Positions 1 to 8,349 of a stretch of DNA of 64,000 nucleotides are shown piece after piece. The number at the start of each line of letters is the position of its first letter. The first letter of the stretch is position 1. The notes beneath the pieces are model-generated. The model saw nothing but the letters and a program-made list of their open reading frames with translations. It was not told the origin of the DNA and made no database searches. The stretch covers positions 406,344 to 470,343 of the forward strand of contig NZ_LMJW01000011.1 in assembly GCF_001429505.1 (NCBI RefSeq), in the 5' to 3' direction. Made by a program: the position numbers and the translations under genes. The DNA is from Allobosea sp. Root483D1. Lineage in GTDB: Bacteria; Pseudomonadota; Alphaproteobacteria; Rhizobiales; Beijerinckiaceae.

Positions 1-1263
1 GCGCTTGCCGCCCAGCTCTGGGCGTTGAAGCACGGCAATCCGGAAGCTGCCGGGCTCGACGACATCTCGCATCTCGCCTCCTCCGGCCGGACCTCGTTCC
101 CGGCCAACAAGGACATTCCGAAGGGGCTCTATCGCGCCGCCGGCTATCGCGTCTGCGGCGAACGGGCGGTGCGCGTCGACATCCTGGAGCGGCTCGCCGA
201 CCTGATCCGCCCGGCGATCGCCTATCGCCCGGGTGTCACGCTCGGCCAGCCGCCGGTGGGCGCCGCCGATCAGGATGGCTTCGTCGCTACCGGCGCGATG
301 ACGTCGCTCGTCGGCTGCGCCGGCGAGGACTTCGCCTCGATCCTGCGCTCGCTCGGCTATGTGTCGGTGAAGCGCCCGGGCCCGGCGATCACCGCTGCGC
401 TCGCCGCCGCGCCGGCGCCTGTCGTCGCCGCTGCGCCGGAAACGGAGGCGTCCGCGGCCGACACGGCCCTGGCGACCGAGCAGGTCGACGCGTTGAACGA
501 AGCGCCCTCGTCCGATGGCGAGGTCGCGAGCGAAGGCGCTGCCGCCGAAGCGCCGGCAAGCGAAACGGCTGATGTCCCGGTCCTGACCGATGCGGAAGTT
601 GCCGCGGCGGCTCCTATCGAGGAGGAGGCTGCCAGCCCGGCCGAGCCGGTGCCTGCCGACGCGATGTCGACGCTGGCGTTGCCGAGCGACGAGCCTGCGA
701 CGGAAGCCGAGACCGAAGCCGAAGTCGAGACCGCGACGGCCGAGCCTGCTGCGGCCGCCGAGGCGGCTTCCCCGGCCGAGCCGGAGCTGATCGAGGTCTG
801 GCGGCCGCATCGCCATCAGGGTGGGCGGCGTCCCGAGCAGGGGCAGCGTGGCCGCCGACCCGACCGTCGCGCCGGTGCTGCCGAGGCCACTCCCGCTGCG
901 GAAGGCGGCGAGGCCAAGCCTGCTGGGCAGCGTCCCAACCGCAATCGCTGGCGCGAAGGTGGCTGGAGCGGCCCGCGCCCGGCCGGCGGCGAGGGCGGCA
1001 AGCCCGCGCCGCAGGAAGGCGCTGGCCGCGCTGCCCAGGGGCGCGACGGGCGTCCCGAGCGCGGTCCGCGGCCGGAGTTCAAGCGGGATGGCGGCCGCCC
1101 TGGTGGTGGCCCGCGCCGCGATGAGCGCGGCGGCAAGGAACAGCGTTTCCAGCAGCCGGCGAGGCCGCGTCCGGCCGAACGCCAGCCCGATCCGGATTCA
1201 CCCTTCGCCAAGCTGCTTGCCCTGAAGGCCCAGCTCGAGGGCAATGACGGGCGCAAGAGCTGA
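1..1263 (+). CDS. Helicase-related protein, C-terminal part (5' end outside window)
   Basis: The reading frame is open from base 1, so the gene starts upstream. The first 120 or so residues resemble the C-terminal region of the SUV3/DEAD-like helicase found in many Hyphomicrobiales just upstream of an S4 protein, fdxA and carD. That identification rests on synteny and the globular stub, because no helicase motif lies inside the window. The rest is low complexity: an Ala/Glu/Pro-rich acidic stretch of about 130 residues, then an Arg/Gly/Pro-rich basic stretch, then a short terminal motif containing FAKLLALKAQLEG. The basic tail probably binds RNA or ribosomes (inference). The S4 gene follows after 21 bases. 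Confidence 0.75.
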   Translation, partial: ALAAQLWALKHGNPEAAGLDDISHLASSGRTSFPANKDIPKGLYRAAGYRVCGERAVRVDILERLADLIRPAIAYRPGVTLGQPPVGAADQDGFVATGAMTSLVGCAGEDFASILRSLGYVSVKRPGPAITAALAAAPAPVVAAAPETEASAADTALATEQVDALNEAPSSDGEVASEGAAAEAPASETADVPVLTDAEVAAAAPIEEEAASPAEPVPADAMSTLALPSDEPATEAETEAEVETATAEPAAAAEAASPAEPELIEVWRPHRHQGGRRPEQGQRGRRPDRRAGAAEATPAAEGGEAKPAGQRPNRNRWREGGWSGPRPAGGEGGKPAPQEGAGRAAQGRDGRPERGPRPEFKRDGGRPGGGPRRDERGGKEQRFQQPARPRPAERQPDPDSPFAKLLALKAQLEGNDGRKS

Positions 1264-1284
1264 TCGCAGAGATACGGAGGCTGC

Positions 1285-1596
1285 TTGCGCGACGATCGGC
1301 AACGCCTCGACAAATGGCTCTGGTTCGCGCGTTTCGCGCGGACTCGCCCCGCTGCCGTGCGGCTGGTGGAGGAGGGGCATGTCCGGGTTGCAAGCAAGCG
1401 CGTCGAGAACCCGGCCCTCGGGATGAAGCCGGGCGACGTGCTGACGCTCGCTTTGCCGCACGCGACGCTGGTCGTGCGTGTCGCAGCCTTCGCCGAGCGC
1501 CGCGGTTCCTACGAGCAGGCGCAGACGCTGTATGAGGTTTTGAGCGGGGGTGAACGCGGCGATCAGTCGCTTGCGCCGGACGGGTCTGAGGGCTAG
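1285..1596 (+). CDS. S4-domain RNA-binding protein (HslR/Hsp15-like)
   Basis: A 103-residue protein with one S4 domain. The N-terminal RLDKWLWFARFARTR, then an alanine/valine-rich helix and the strand-turn VEEGHVRVASKRV, are the S4 signature shared with heat-shock protein 15, which binds stalled 50S ribosomal subunits. The chosen start is TTG at 1285, preceded four bases upstream by GGAGG (1276-1280); no ATG in this frame gives the full S4 domain. It sits 21 bases behind the helicase gene and is probably co-transcribed with it. An RNA-binding or ribosome-rescue role is inferred from the family. Confidence 0.85.
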   Translation: MRDDRQRLDKWLWFARFARTRPAAVRLVEEGHVRVASKRVENPALGMKPGDVLTLALPHATLVVRVAAFAERRGSYEQAQTLYEVLSGGERGDQSLAPDGSEG

Positions 1597-1755
1597 AGCG
1601 CGTATCGATGTGGGGAGCGCTGGCCCGCCCGCGAAAAATCATCTCGAAACGCACGTTTCGGTGGAAATTCGATCTCGTTTCCGGTCGTGACAGGGCCTTG
1701 AAACATTCTCTCGACCCGCTCTAAAGAAGCGCCGGCCGATCGGAAGGACAGCGCC
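1597..1755. other. Intergenic region with short inverted repeat
   Basis: This non-coding gap between the S4 gene and fdxA contains CGAAAC-GCAC-GTTTCG (1645-1660). Its edges carry short inverted ends, CTAGAGCG at about 1592-1599 and CGCTCTAA near 1720. It may hold the fdxA promoter. No stronger assignment is possible by eye. Confidence 0.35.
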
Positions 1756-2091
1756 ATGACCTATGTGGTCACCGAGAACTGCATCAAGTGCAAATACATG
1801 GACTGCGTCGAAGTCTGCCCGGTCGACTGCTTCTATGAAGGTGAGAACTTCCTCGTCATCCATCCCGACGAGTGCATCGATTGCGGCGTCTGCGAGCCGG
1901 AATGCCCGGCCGAGGCGATCAAGCCCGACACCGAGCCCGGCCTCGACAGCTGGCTGCAGGTCAACGCGAAGTTCGCCGCAAGCTGGCCGAATATCACGCA
2001 GAAGAAGGAATCGCCTGCCGACGCCAAGGAGTTCGACGGCGTGCCGAACAAGCTCGAGCTTCTGTCCCCGGAGCCCGGCGAGGGCGACTGA
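1756..2091 (+). CDS. fdxA: Ferredoxin FdxA (3Fe-4S/4Fe-4S type)
   Basis: An 111-residue seven-iron ferredoxin. The N-terminal half carries cysteines at 9, 12, 17, 21 and 25 ([17 protein letters not shown]) and a second cluster set at 40, 43, 46 and 50 ([11 protein letters not shown]), the pattern of AvFdI-like ferredoxins that hold one 3Fe-4S and one 4Fe-4S cluster. The C-terminal extension of about 55 residues is typical of the FdxA family. An AAGGA ribosome-binding site lies upstream of the ATG. It is a cytoplasmic electron carrier whose partner cannot be told from this window. The position between the S4 gene and carD is a conserved order in this bacterial group. Confidence 0.95.
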   Translation: MTYVVTENCIKCKYMDCVEVCPVDCFYEGENFLVIHPDECIDCGVCEPECPAEAIKPDTEPGLDSWLQVNAKFAASWPNITQKKESPADAKEFDGVPNKLELLSPEPGEGD

Positions 2092-2480
2092 ACTTACCCT
2101 GCGGCAGAGCGTGATTGCAGTTAACCATTGCCGGCCGCAACGCGGCCCGGCGGCGTTTGCATTCCGTTTACCTTTGATTCGGCGCGAGTTTTGTGGTATC
2201 CACAAGCCACAGTCGAGTTCTTTCCGCCTGCCCCTGCGAGGTCACACAAACGGGGCACCCCCAGAGACGAGAGCAGCGCCCCACCGGTCAGAACGTCCGG
2301 CGTGTTGCTGTCTTCGTGCCTGGTGGACAGCAAGAAGCGACCGACTGAGGGAGCATGTTGTGTCGGGAGAAGAGCCAGAAGGCTCGCCCGTCATGTCAGG
2401 CAGAGAGCCGCCGGCCATCCTGGCCAGCGGCTGAAAGTCGAGTCTCCGCTTCCCGCGGAGAAATCAGGAGTCGAAACGGC
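2092..2480 (+). other. 389-base leader upstream of carD
   Basis: No convincing gene lies in this gap. The open frame that extends carD upstream to 2355 has neither protein-like composition nor a better ribosome site than the AGGAG at 2466-2470. The first 130 bases are less GC-rich than the surroundings and are the likeliest place for the carD promoter. The remainder would be a long untranslated leader. Confidence 0.4.
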
Positions 2481-3077
2481 ATGTCCACTGCGAAGAAGGC
2501 TGTTGTGCGCCATGGCTTCAAGACGGGCGAGTTCGTCGTCTACCCGTCTCATGGCGTCGGTCAGATCACGGCGATCGATGAGCAGGAAGTCGCGGGCTTC
2601 AAGCTCGAGCTCTTTGTCGTCAGCTTCGCCAAGGACAAGATGACCCTGCGCGTGCCCACCGCCAAGGCGGCGAGTGTCGGCCTGCGCAAGCTCGCCGATG
2701 CCGAGATCGTCGGCAAGGCGCTGGCGACCCTGACCGGCCGTGCCCGGGTCAAGCGCACCATGTGGTCGCGCCGCGCCCAGGAATACGAAGCCAAGATCAA
2801 TTCGGGCGATCTCGTCGCCATCGCCGAGGTGGTGCGCGATCTCTATCGCTCCGAGGCGCAGCCCGAGCAGTCCTATTCCGAGCGCCAGCTCTATGAGGCG
2901 GCGATCGACCGGATGACCCGCGAGATCGCGGTGGTCGAGGAGATCACCGAGACCGAGGCGCTGAAGAAGATCGAGGGCCAGCTCGCCAAGTCGCCGCGCC
3001 GCGCCGGCAAGGGTGAGGCTGCCGAGGCTGCCGAAGCCGAGGATGGCGACGAGGATATTCAGGAGGAGGCTGCCTGA
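2481..3077 (+). CDS. carD: CarD family RNA-polymerase-binding transcription regulator
   Basis: A 198-residue protein. Residues about 10-75 form the Tudor-like RNA polymerase interaction domain (FKTGEFVVYPSHGVGQI, then the LPVP-equivalent RVPTAKA). The following helical domain, with KRTMWSRRAQEYEAKI and a conserved tryptophan, matches the CarD/CdnL module that binds the upstream edge of the promoter bubble. The last 40 residues are an acidic, Ala/Glu-rich tail. In alphaproteobacteria this family stabilises open complexes at growth-related promoters such as rRNA promoters. The start is fixed by AGGAG ten bases before the ATG at 2481. A strong terminator follows. Confidence 0.95.
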   Translation: MSTAKKAVVRHGFKTGEFVVYPSHGVGQITAIDEQEVAGFKLELFVVSFAKDKMTLRVPTAKAASVGLRKLADAEIVGKALATLTGRARVKRTMWSRRAQEYEAKINSGDLVAIAEVVRDLYRSEAQPEQSYSERQLYEAAIDRMTREIAVVEEITETEALKKIEGQLAKSPRRAGKGEAAEAAEAEDGDEDIQEEAA

Positions 3078-3100
3078 GGCAGCTTTCCATATCGAACTAG

Positions 3101-3132
3101 AAAGCCCGGCGGATCGCTCCGCCGGGCTTTTT
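3101..3132. terminator. Intrinsic terminator between carD and the hydrolase gene
   Basis: A GC-rich stem, AAGCCCGGCGGA / TCCGCCGGGCTT, with a TCGC loop is followed by a T run on the + strand and preceded by A residues. It lies between two convergent genes and can therefore serve both. Confidence 0.9.
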
Positions 3133-3136
3133 CGTA

Positions 3137-4006
3137 TCAGGCGGCGCCGGTCTCGGCCGCGAGGAAGGCCACCGTCCGCTCCCAGGCGAGCTTTGCCGCC
3201 GCCGCGCTGTAGCGCTCGGCGCTGGTGTCGTTGAGGAAGGCGTGGTCGACGTCGGGATAAACGATCGCCTGGTAATTGACGCTGGCTGCCTTCAGGGCCG
3301 CCTCATAGGCCGGGAGGCCCTCGACCAGGCGCGTATCGCGGGCGGCGTGCTGGATCAGCAGCCGGGCCTTGATCTGCGGCACCTTGGCGAGGTCGGGCGA
3401 GCGGCCATAGAAGACGACGCCGGCATTGAGCTCCGGCGCGCTGACGGCAAGGTCGTTGACGGCGCCGCCGCCCCAGCAGAAGCCGACCGCGCCGACCTTG
3501 CCGGTTGCATCCGGACGCGCCTTGAGGAAGGCGAGGGCCGCGCGCCCTTGCGCGATGACGTCCTCCGGCTTGAGCTGCGCGAACAGGGCGCGGGCGGCGT
3601 CGGCATCGGCCGGCGTGCCGCCCAACGGGGTCAGGAAGTCGACTCCAAGTGCATTGAAGCCGGCCAGGGCCGCGCGGCGCGTGACGTCCTCGGTGTGCGG
3701 ATTGAGCCCCCGGTTCTCGTGAATGACCACGACACCGCCGCGTTTTGCCTGCGTCTTCGGCGTGACGAGATAGCCCTTGAGCTTCACGCCACCGATGGTC
3801 TCGTCGATGCGCCTGCTCTCGATACGGGCATCGTCCGCGGCGACCTGCTGGGCGTGGGCGTAGTTGGGCTCCAGCAGCGCGAGAGCGGCTTCCGCCGCTG
3901 CCGCGGTGCCGGCGATGGCGATCAGCCGGTTCATGAAGCTGCGCCGGTCGAGCGGCTTGTGGGTGTATTCGTCGTAGAGTTCGACGATGCGACGATCGAG
4001 CGCCAT
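3137..4006 (-). CDS. Dienelactone hydrolase family protein, Tat-type leader
   Basis: A 289-residue alpha/beta hydrolase. The N-terminus has a twin-arginine motif (DRRSFMNRL, residues 20-28) followed by an alanine-rich hydrophobic stretch and an AHA-like cleavage site, which suggests periplasmic export. The nucleophile is Cys177 in GFCWGG, with Asp224 and His255 completing the dienelactone-hydrolase triad; Glu97 in HENRG matches the conserved supporting glutamate. The substrate is unknown, because the family hydrolyses cyclic esters and other small esters. It converges on carD through a shared terminator and has no obvious operon partner. Confidence 0.9.
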   Translation of the reverse strand: MALDRRIVELYDEYTHKPLDRRSFMNRLIAIAGTAAAAEAALALLEPNYAHAQQVAADDARIESRRIDETIGGVKLKGYLVTPKTQAKRGGVVVIHENRGLNPHTEDVTRRAALAGFNALGVDFLTPLGGTPADADAARALFAQLKPEDVIAQGRAALAFLKARPDATGKVGAVGFCWGGGAVNDLAVSAPELNAGVVFYGRSPDLAKVPQIKARLLIQHAARDTRLVEGLPAYEAALKAASVNYQAIVYPDVDHAFLNDTSAERYSAAAAKLAWERTVAFLAAETGAA

Positions 4007-4079
4007 GGCTGCCTCCCTGTCCTGACGAAGGCGCGGAGGCTAGCACAAGGCGCCGGGAAAGGGTTGGGCCGCCGTTGGG

Positions 4080-5555
4080 CTACTCGCTCACGATCTTGTA
4101 ACGCTGACCGGGCGTCAGTCTCGCGCTCCGCTCCAGCCCGTTCAGGATCAGGAACTGCTCAAGCGGCCGGTCGGTCGACGCCATGCGCTCGGTGAGGCCG
4201 GCGGGCGTGTCGCCGGCACCGGCCGTGACGAGCCGGATCCGCAAGGGGCTGACCGATTGCGCGTCGCTGGCGCTGAGATTGCGAAAGCTGTCGAGCAAGG
4301 CGCGCATGGCGCGCTCGGGGTCGTTCTGGCCCTTGGCGGCGAGAATGAAGCGGTAGACGCGCGGCCCGGCCTGGATCGCGGCGAGGCGGAATGTCCAGTC
4401 GGCGCCCTTGCCCGAGGTCACCGCCGCGGGCAGGCCGCCGACCGTCAGCGACTGGATGTCCGCCGTGGCGACACCGTCGATCCAGCCCGAGGCGACATAG
4501 GATTCGAGCGTCTGGCCGGCCTTGAGCGCGACCGAGTCGAAGCGCAGCGCCTGCGAGCCGTCATTGCTGACGCCGACCACCATCTCGCGGGCGGCTTCGA
4601 GCTCGAAGCCGTCAGGGGCGGTGAAGGCGATGCGCAGCGCGCTGTTGAGATAGCGGCGGCCGCGCACGACGCCGTCGGCCGGATCGTCGCCGAAGGCGAT
4701 GCCGTCGATGACGCTGAGCCAGCGCGAAGCGTCGCGCTCGCCGATGCCGGGCGCGCCGATCTGGCGGGCGCCATTGGTGACGGCGGCGACGCGCTCCGGC
4801 GTCGAGGGATGGCTGGAGAGGATGTCGAGCTTCTTGTCGCCGCCGCCCTGGCCACCGGCGCGGAAGCTGGTGTTGCGGCCGAGCGAGACCAGGAAACGGC
4901 CGGCGCCATAGGGGTCGTAGCCGGCGCGCGCGATGTTGCGCACGCTGATCTGGTCGGCGGTCAATTCCTGCTGGCGCGAGAAGCGGGCGAGCGAGAGCTT
5001 CGAGCTCTGCTGCACCGCGGCACCGGTCGTCGGATCGTTCAGCACCTGCGCCACGACCTTGCTTACCAGCGCCGATTCCGCCTCCATCTCGGCGCGCTCG
5101 ACGGCATGGCGCGCGGTGACATGGGCGATTTCGTGCGCCATCACCGAGGCGATTTCGGCCGAATCGTTCGCGAGGGCAAGCAGGCCGCGGGTGACGTAGA
5201 GCCGCCCCGTCGGCAGGGCGAAGGCGTTGACGATCGGCGAGTTGAGGATCGTCACCTCATAGGCGCCGATCTGGCCTTCGCCGGCCTTGGCGAGGCGGGC
5301 GATGATCCCCTCCAGCTCGGCCTTGACCTGCGGCGCACGGTATTCGCCGCCGAAGGCCGAGAGCAGGCGCTGGTGCTCGCGGTCGGTGTCGCGCTGCAGG
5401 CTGGCGACGCGCGGCGCCGGCTCGCCGCCGGGCTGGTTGAGCGGGGCCAGGACGGAATTCTGGTCGCCGAAGCAGGCCGCCAGCAACAGGGCCGGCAGCG
5501 CCGCGGCGGCGAGGCGCCCCCGGAACGGCTGACGATGGCGCTGAACTCTCCGCAT
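4080..5555 (-). CDS. M48 family metalloprotease, lipoprotein
   Basis: A 491-residue protein. The N-terminus is a lipoprotein signal with a lipobox ending at Cys28 (LLAAC). The zinc site is HEIAH at residues 141-145, with the third ligand likely Glu197 in ELTAD, as in BepA/LoiP-type M48 proteases. A central region of about 150 residues is unassigned. The last 60 residues resemble a LysM-like cell-wall module (LEQFLILNGL...LTPGQRYKIV). A role in outer-membrane or periplasmic protein quality control is inferred from the family. The broken nuclease gene ends six bases upstream on the same strand, so the two may have formed an operon. Confidence 0.9.
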   Translation of the reverse strand: MRRVQRHRQPFRGRLAAAALPALLLAACFGDQNSVLAPLNQPGGEPAPRVASLQRDTDREHQRLLSAFGGEYRAPQVKAELEGIIARLAKAGEGQIGAYEVTILNSPIVNAFALPTGRLYVTRGLLALANDSAEIASVMAHEIAHVTARHAVERAEMEAESALVSKVVAQVLNDPTTGAAVQQSSKLSLARFSRQQELTADQISVRNIARAGYDPYGAGRFLVSLGRNTSFRAGGQGGGDKKLDILSSHPSTPERVAAVTNGARQIGAPGIGERDASRWLSVIDGIAFGDDPADGVVRGRRYLNSALRIAFTAPDGFELEAAREMVVGVSNDGSQALRFDSVALKAGQTLESYVASGWIDGVATADIQSLTVGGLPAAVTSGKGADWTFRLAAIQAGPRVYRFILAAKGQNDPERAMRALLDSFRNLSASDAQSVSPLRIRLVTAGAGDTPAGLTERMASTDRPLEQFLILNGLERSARLTPGQRYKIVSE

Positions 5556-5561
5556 CGGCCC

Positions 5562-6378
5562 CTAGTCGATCAATTCCAGTGCGCTGCGCGTCTCGGCCTC
5601 GATCAGGAGGCCGTCTCGCCCCTCGACCACGCCGCGTATGCGCACGCGTTTACCCGTCAGCGACGAGGCGGTCCAGCCGCTGCGCTGCAATTCACGCCAC
5701 AACGCGCGCGACAGAACGATGCTGCCACCCGTGCCGCGCCGCCGCTCGAAATTGAGATAGGTTCGCTGCGCCCGCTCTCCGACAGCAGCGACACGCCCCT
5801 CGACCACGACGATCCGGCCCGCCTGCGCTCGCATCGCGGCAGCATCATGGCCGTCAATCACCGGCAGCGCCACTGCGGCATGTTTTCGCTGCGGGGCCCC
5901 GGGTTGGCCGGCCGCCACCGGTCGTTGCTCGGCCTTGCGCCAGATTTCGTTGCAGGCGGCGAGGCCCGGCTCGGGCAGGCGCAGAGCCGCGCCTTCGGCG
6001 AGGAGGGCGGCTCAGATCGGGCTGGCCGGCGAGCGCAGCGGGAGTGTCGTCGGCTGCGAGGAGGCGGCCCGGGAGGCGTCCCCAGCGATCGGCCGCGCCG
6101 AGTGGCGCCAGCCGGAAGCTCTGTCCATGCCAGCGCGCCAGGTGCGTGGCGAAGCGCTCGCGCTCGGCGTCGTTTTGCCGGGGCGCCAGTCCTGCGAGCC
6201 TGACGCTCCGGCCGTCGGCGAGGAGCGGGTCGCCATGCCGGTCGAGACCGGCCAGGCGGACCAGCGCGGTCCCGTCCGGCGTCGCACAAGCGTCGTCTGC
6301 CGCCCGTGTCACGCCGGCCGAGGCCGCCATGACAACGAGGAACGGTAAGATCGCTGCAAACGAAGGCTTCACCCGCAT
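5562..6378 (-). pseudogene. Thermonuclease (SNase)-like exported protein, disrupted by a frameshift
   Basis: Two minus-strand frames make one protein when joined near 6004-6013. The first part (start 6378) has a signal peptide ending VTRAADDAC, then SNase-like sequence with VRLAGLAPRQND and DRWGRLPGRLLA. The second part continues as ALLAEGAALRLPEP and CNEIWRKAEQRP, equivalent to the SNase C-terminal helix, then an OB-fold-like module ending at 5562. The two frames differ by one base: a missing base in the CGCCC run after GQPDLS would restore the expected SRALLAEG. Beyond that point each frame alone turns into Arg/Pro-rich nonsense or meets a stop. A real pseudogene, a sequencing error or programmed shifting all remain possible. 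Confidence 0.7.
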
Positions 6379-6406
6379 CGGCTTTATGCTAAACGCAAGA
6401 ACGTGC

Positions 6407-6483
<77 letters not shown>

Positions 6484-6653
6484 TTCAGGCTGCATGGATA
6501 GCGGCCTGCCAGCTCCGCACATCGCGATAATCGGCCTGCGCGAGTCGGCCGTGATCTGCCGTTGCGACCCGCACTTTACCTTTCGTTAACCCTGAAGGGG
6601 TTCTCTGTCTGTGTCCACCGGGGCCGTTGGGGGCACGGAAAGGACCACTGGCC

Positions 6654-6881
6654 ATGACCGAGCCTCAGCCTGACCAAGCCGCCCTGGACCAGCTCGTCGG
6701 TCTGCCGATCGCCGAGGTCGAGCGCGATCTCATCCTGGCGACCCTGCGAGAGACCGGTGGCAACCGGACCCATGCCGCAGCCATTCTCGGCGTTGCCATC
6801 CGGACGCTGCGCAACAAGATCGGTGCCTATGCGGCAGAGGGCCATGACGTTCCCGAGCCGCCATCGTCGTTCGTTGCGTGA
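6654..6881 (+). CDS. Small Fis-type helix-turn-helix protein
   Basis: A 75-residue protein. Residues about 20-57 (VERDLILATLRETGGNRTHAA, then ILGVAIRTLRNKI) are the Fis-type HTH found at the C-terminus of NtrC/FlbD-class activators, here without the AAA+ and receiver domains. It may be a free-standing DNA-binding protein or a remnant of a larger activator. The start at 6654 is chosen for the GGAAAGGA sequence at 6637-6644; a longer frame from 6627 lacks such a site. The next small gene overlaps its stop codon (GTGA), suggesting translational coupling. Confidence 0.8.
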   Translation: MTEPQPDQAALDQLVGLPIAEVERDLILATLRETGGNRTHAAAILGVAIRTLRNKIGAYAAEGHDVPEPPSSFVA

Positions 6882-7147
6882 GCGGGCCGATGGCGCGTCC
6901 TGCCAGCGGCAGCGCCGAGGCCAGCAACCTCATCCTGTCGGCCACCGTGGCTGCGCTGTTGCGCGGCCTGGTCCAGAAGCAGGTCCTGCGGGCGGATGAC
7001 GTCCGGGAGCTCTACGAGACGGCACTCCTGCTGCTCGAACAGCAGCAAGGTGAGCTGCCCGGCGAGAGGGCTGCGTTCGAAGCGGCACGCGCCGCGATCG
7101 AGCAAGGCCTCCTGCGTATGCAGGCTGGAGGCGGTGAAGTCCGCTGA
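6878..7147 (+). CDS. Hypothetical protein, 89 residues
   Basis: It starts with GTG overlapping the stop codon of the HTH gene. The sequence is mostly helical by composition, with ASNLILSATVAALLRGLVQKQ, then VRELYETALLLLEQQQGEL and a Glu/Ala-rich end. No family is recognised. The coupling to the small Fis-like gene suggests they act together. A shared inverted repeat after the stop probably ends this two-gene unit. Confidence 0.65.
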   Translation: MSGPMARPASGSAEASNLILSATVAALLRGLVQKQVLRADDVRELYETALLLLEQQQGELPGERAAFEAARAAIEQGLLRMQAGGGEVR

Positions 7148-7149
7148 CG

Positions 7150-7204
7150 GACAAGCACTGATGGCGGCGCCCGGCCAAAGCCGGCTCTTCGTCAGTGCTT
7201 TGTC
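7150..7204. terminator. Inverted repeat, probable bidirectional terminator
   Basis: GACAAGCACTGA is matched about 30 bases later by TCAGTGCTTTGTC (one extra T), enclosing an inner GC-rich segment. It sits between the ends of two convergent genes and overlaps the last codons of the minus-strand one. Confidence 0.45.
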
Positions 7205-7380
7205 ACGTGCTCCGGCTTGCCCTTGCGTTTGGTCGAGGCCATTTCGTCGAGCTCCTTCTCGGTCATCGACTTGGCCATCGATTTCGAGGCTCCCTTGAGT
7301 TCGCTCTTGGGAATGTCGCCGCGCTTGGCGGCGAGCGCGGCTCCGGCCGCCTTCTGCTGCGCTTTGGATTTGGCTGGCAT
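7192..7380 (-). CDS. DUF3008 family small basic protein
   Basis: A 62-residue lysine- and alanine-rich protein. The start MPAKSKAQQKAAGAALAAKR and the later ELKGASKSMAKSMTEKELDEMA are the family hallmarks. It is cytoplasmic and small, with no known biochemical function; members are widespread in alphaproteobacteria. It stands alone between convergent and divergent neighbours. Confidence 0.85.
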   Translation of the reverse strand: MPAKSKAQQKAAGAALAAKRGDIPKSELKGASKSMAKSMTEKELDEMASTKRKGKPEHVTKH

Positions 7381-7605
7381 CGTTCATCCTCCGATCTAGG
7401 GCGGTCGATCGTGCAACCCGAGCGATACGGGCTGGTTCCACGCGGCCGTCGCGACGGCTTCGTCGGGCCGCTCGCGTTGCGAGCCGACCATGCGGGGAAC
7501 GCGGGCCGCCCGGCCTTGCCGCGCAGGCTTTGGCACGGCAAAGCTCATGGCACGGCTCTTGATAGAAGGCCTTAAGGCCGGTCAACTCTCGCCCCCGGGA
7601 TCATC

Positions 7606-8349
7606 TTGCGCATTCTCGTCCTCAATCCGAACACCAGCGCCGAGATGACCGAGCTGGTCCTGCGCGTGCTGGCGCCGCTGACGCCCACCGGGGTGACGCT
7701 GAAGCCGGCGACCGGCCGCTTCGGCGCGCGCTACATCTCCACCCGCAGCGCCGGCGCCGTCGCAGGCCATGCGGCGCTGGACGCCTTTGCCGAGCACGGC
7801 GCCGATTGCGACGCGGTCTATCTCGCCTGCTTCGGCGATCCCGGGCTGATGGCGCTGAAGGAGATCGCCGCGGTTCCGGTGGTCGGCATGGCCGAAGCCG
7901 CCTGCCGGCAGGCGGCGGCGCAGGGCGGACGTTTCTCGATCGTCACCGGCGGCGAGCGCTGGGGGCCGATCCTCACGGAATTCACCGCCGCGCTCGGGCT
8001 GGACGGCCGGCTGGCTGCCGTCGAGACGGTGGCGCCGACCGGCGGCGACATTGCGGCCGATCCCGACGGCTCGATTGCGCTGTTGGCCGAGGCCTGCCGG
8101 CGGACGGTGGCGCGCGACGGGGCGCAAGCGGTTATCCTCGGCGGCGCCGGGCTCGCCGGGCTTGCGGCGCGGGTCGAGCCTCATGTCGGCGTTCCCGTGA
8201 TCTGCTCGACTGCAGCCGGCTTCGCCGCGGTGCTCGACGCGGCGCGCAACCCGCCGCCCAAGCCGGCGCAGGGCGACCTCGCCTTGCCAGCAGCGGTTCC
8301 GACGATCGGGCTCTCGGCCGGCTTGGCGCGCCTGCTGAGCGAGCGCTAG
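7606..8349 (+). CDS. Asp/Glu/hydantoin racemase family protein
   Basis: A 247-residue protein of the hydantoin-racemase-like branch: MRILVLNPNTSAEMT at the start and the first catalytic cysteine Cys75 in ACFGDPG. The second catalytic cysteine, expected in VLGC(A/G)GMA, is replaced by glycine at position 180 (VILGGAGLAG). With one of the two acid/base cysteines gone, ordinary two-base racemisation is doubtful. The protein may act as a decarboxylase, isomerase or one-base enzyme (inference). The start is TTG at 7606, the only start that gives the full beta strand. The gene ends four bases into the convergent neighbour. Confidence 0.8.
   Translation: MRILVLNPNTSAEMTELVLRVLAPLTPTGVTLKPATGRFGARYISTRSAGAVAGHAALDAFAEHGADCDAVYLACFGDPGLMALKEIAAVPVVGMAEAACRQAAAQGGRFSIVTGGERWGPILTEFTAALGLDGRLAAVETVAPTGGDIAADPDGSIALLAEACRRTVARDGAQAVILGGAGLAGLAARVEPHVGVPVICSTAAGFAAVLDAARNPPPKPAQGDLALPAAVPTIGLSAGLARLLSER

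Noticed and set aside
2355-2480. N-terminal extension of carD
   Set aside because: Residues encoded here do not fit CarD, and the AGGAG at 2466-2470 supports the start at 2481.
4257-6203. Long plus-strand open frame (648 codons) opposite the M48 protease gene
   Set aside because: It is antisense to a gene with clear catalytic motifs. Its translation is Arg/Gly/Ala/Asp-rich noise, as expected for mirror frames in GC-rich DNA.
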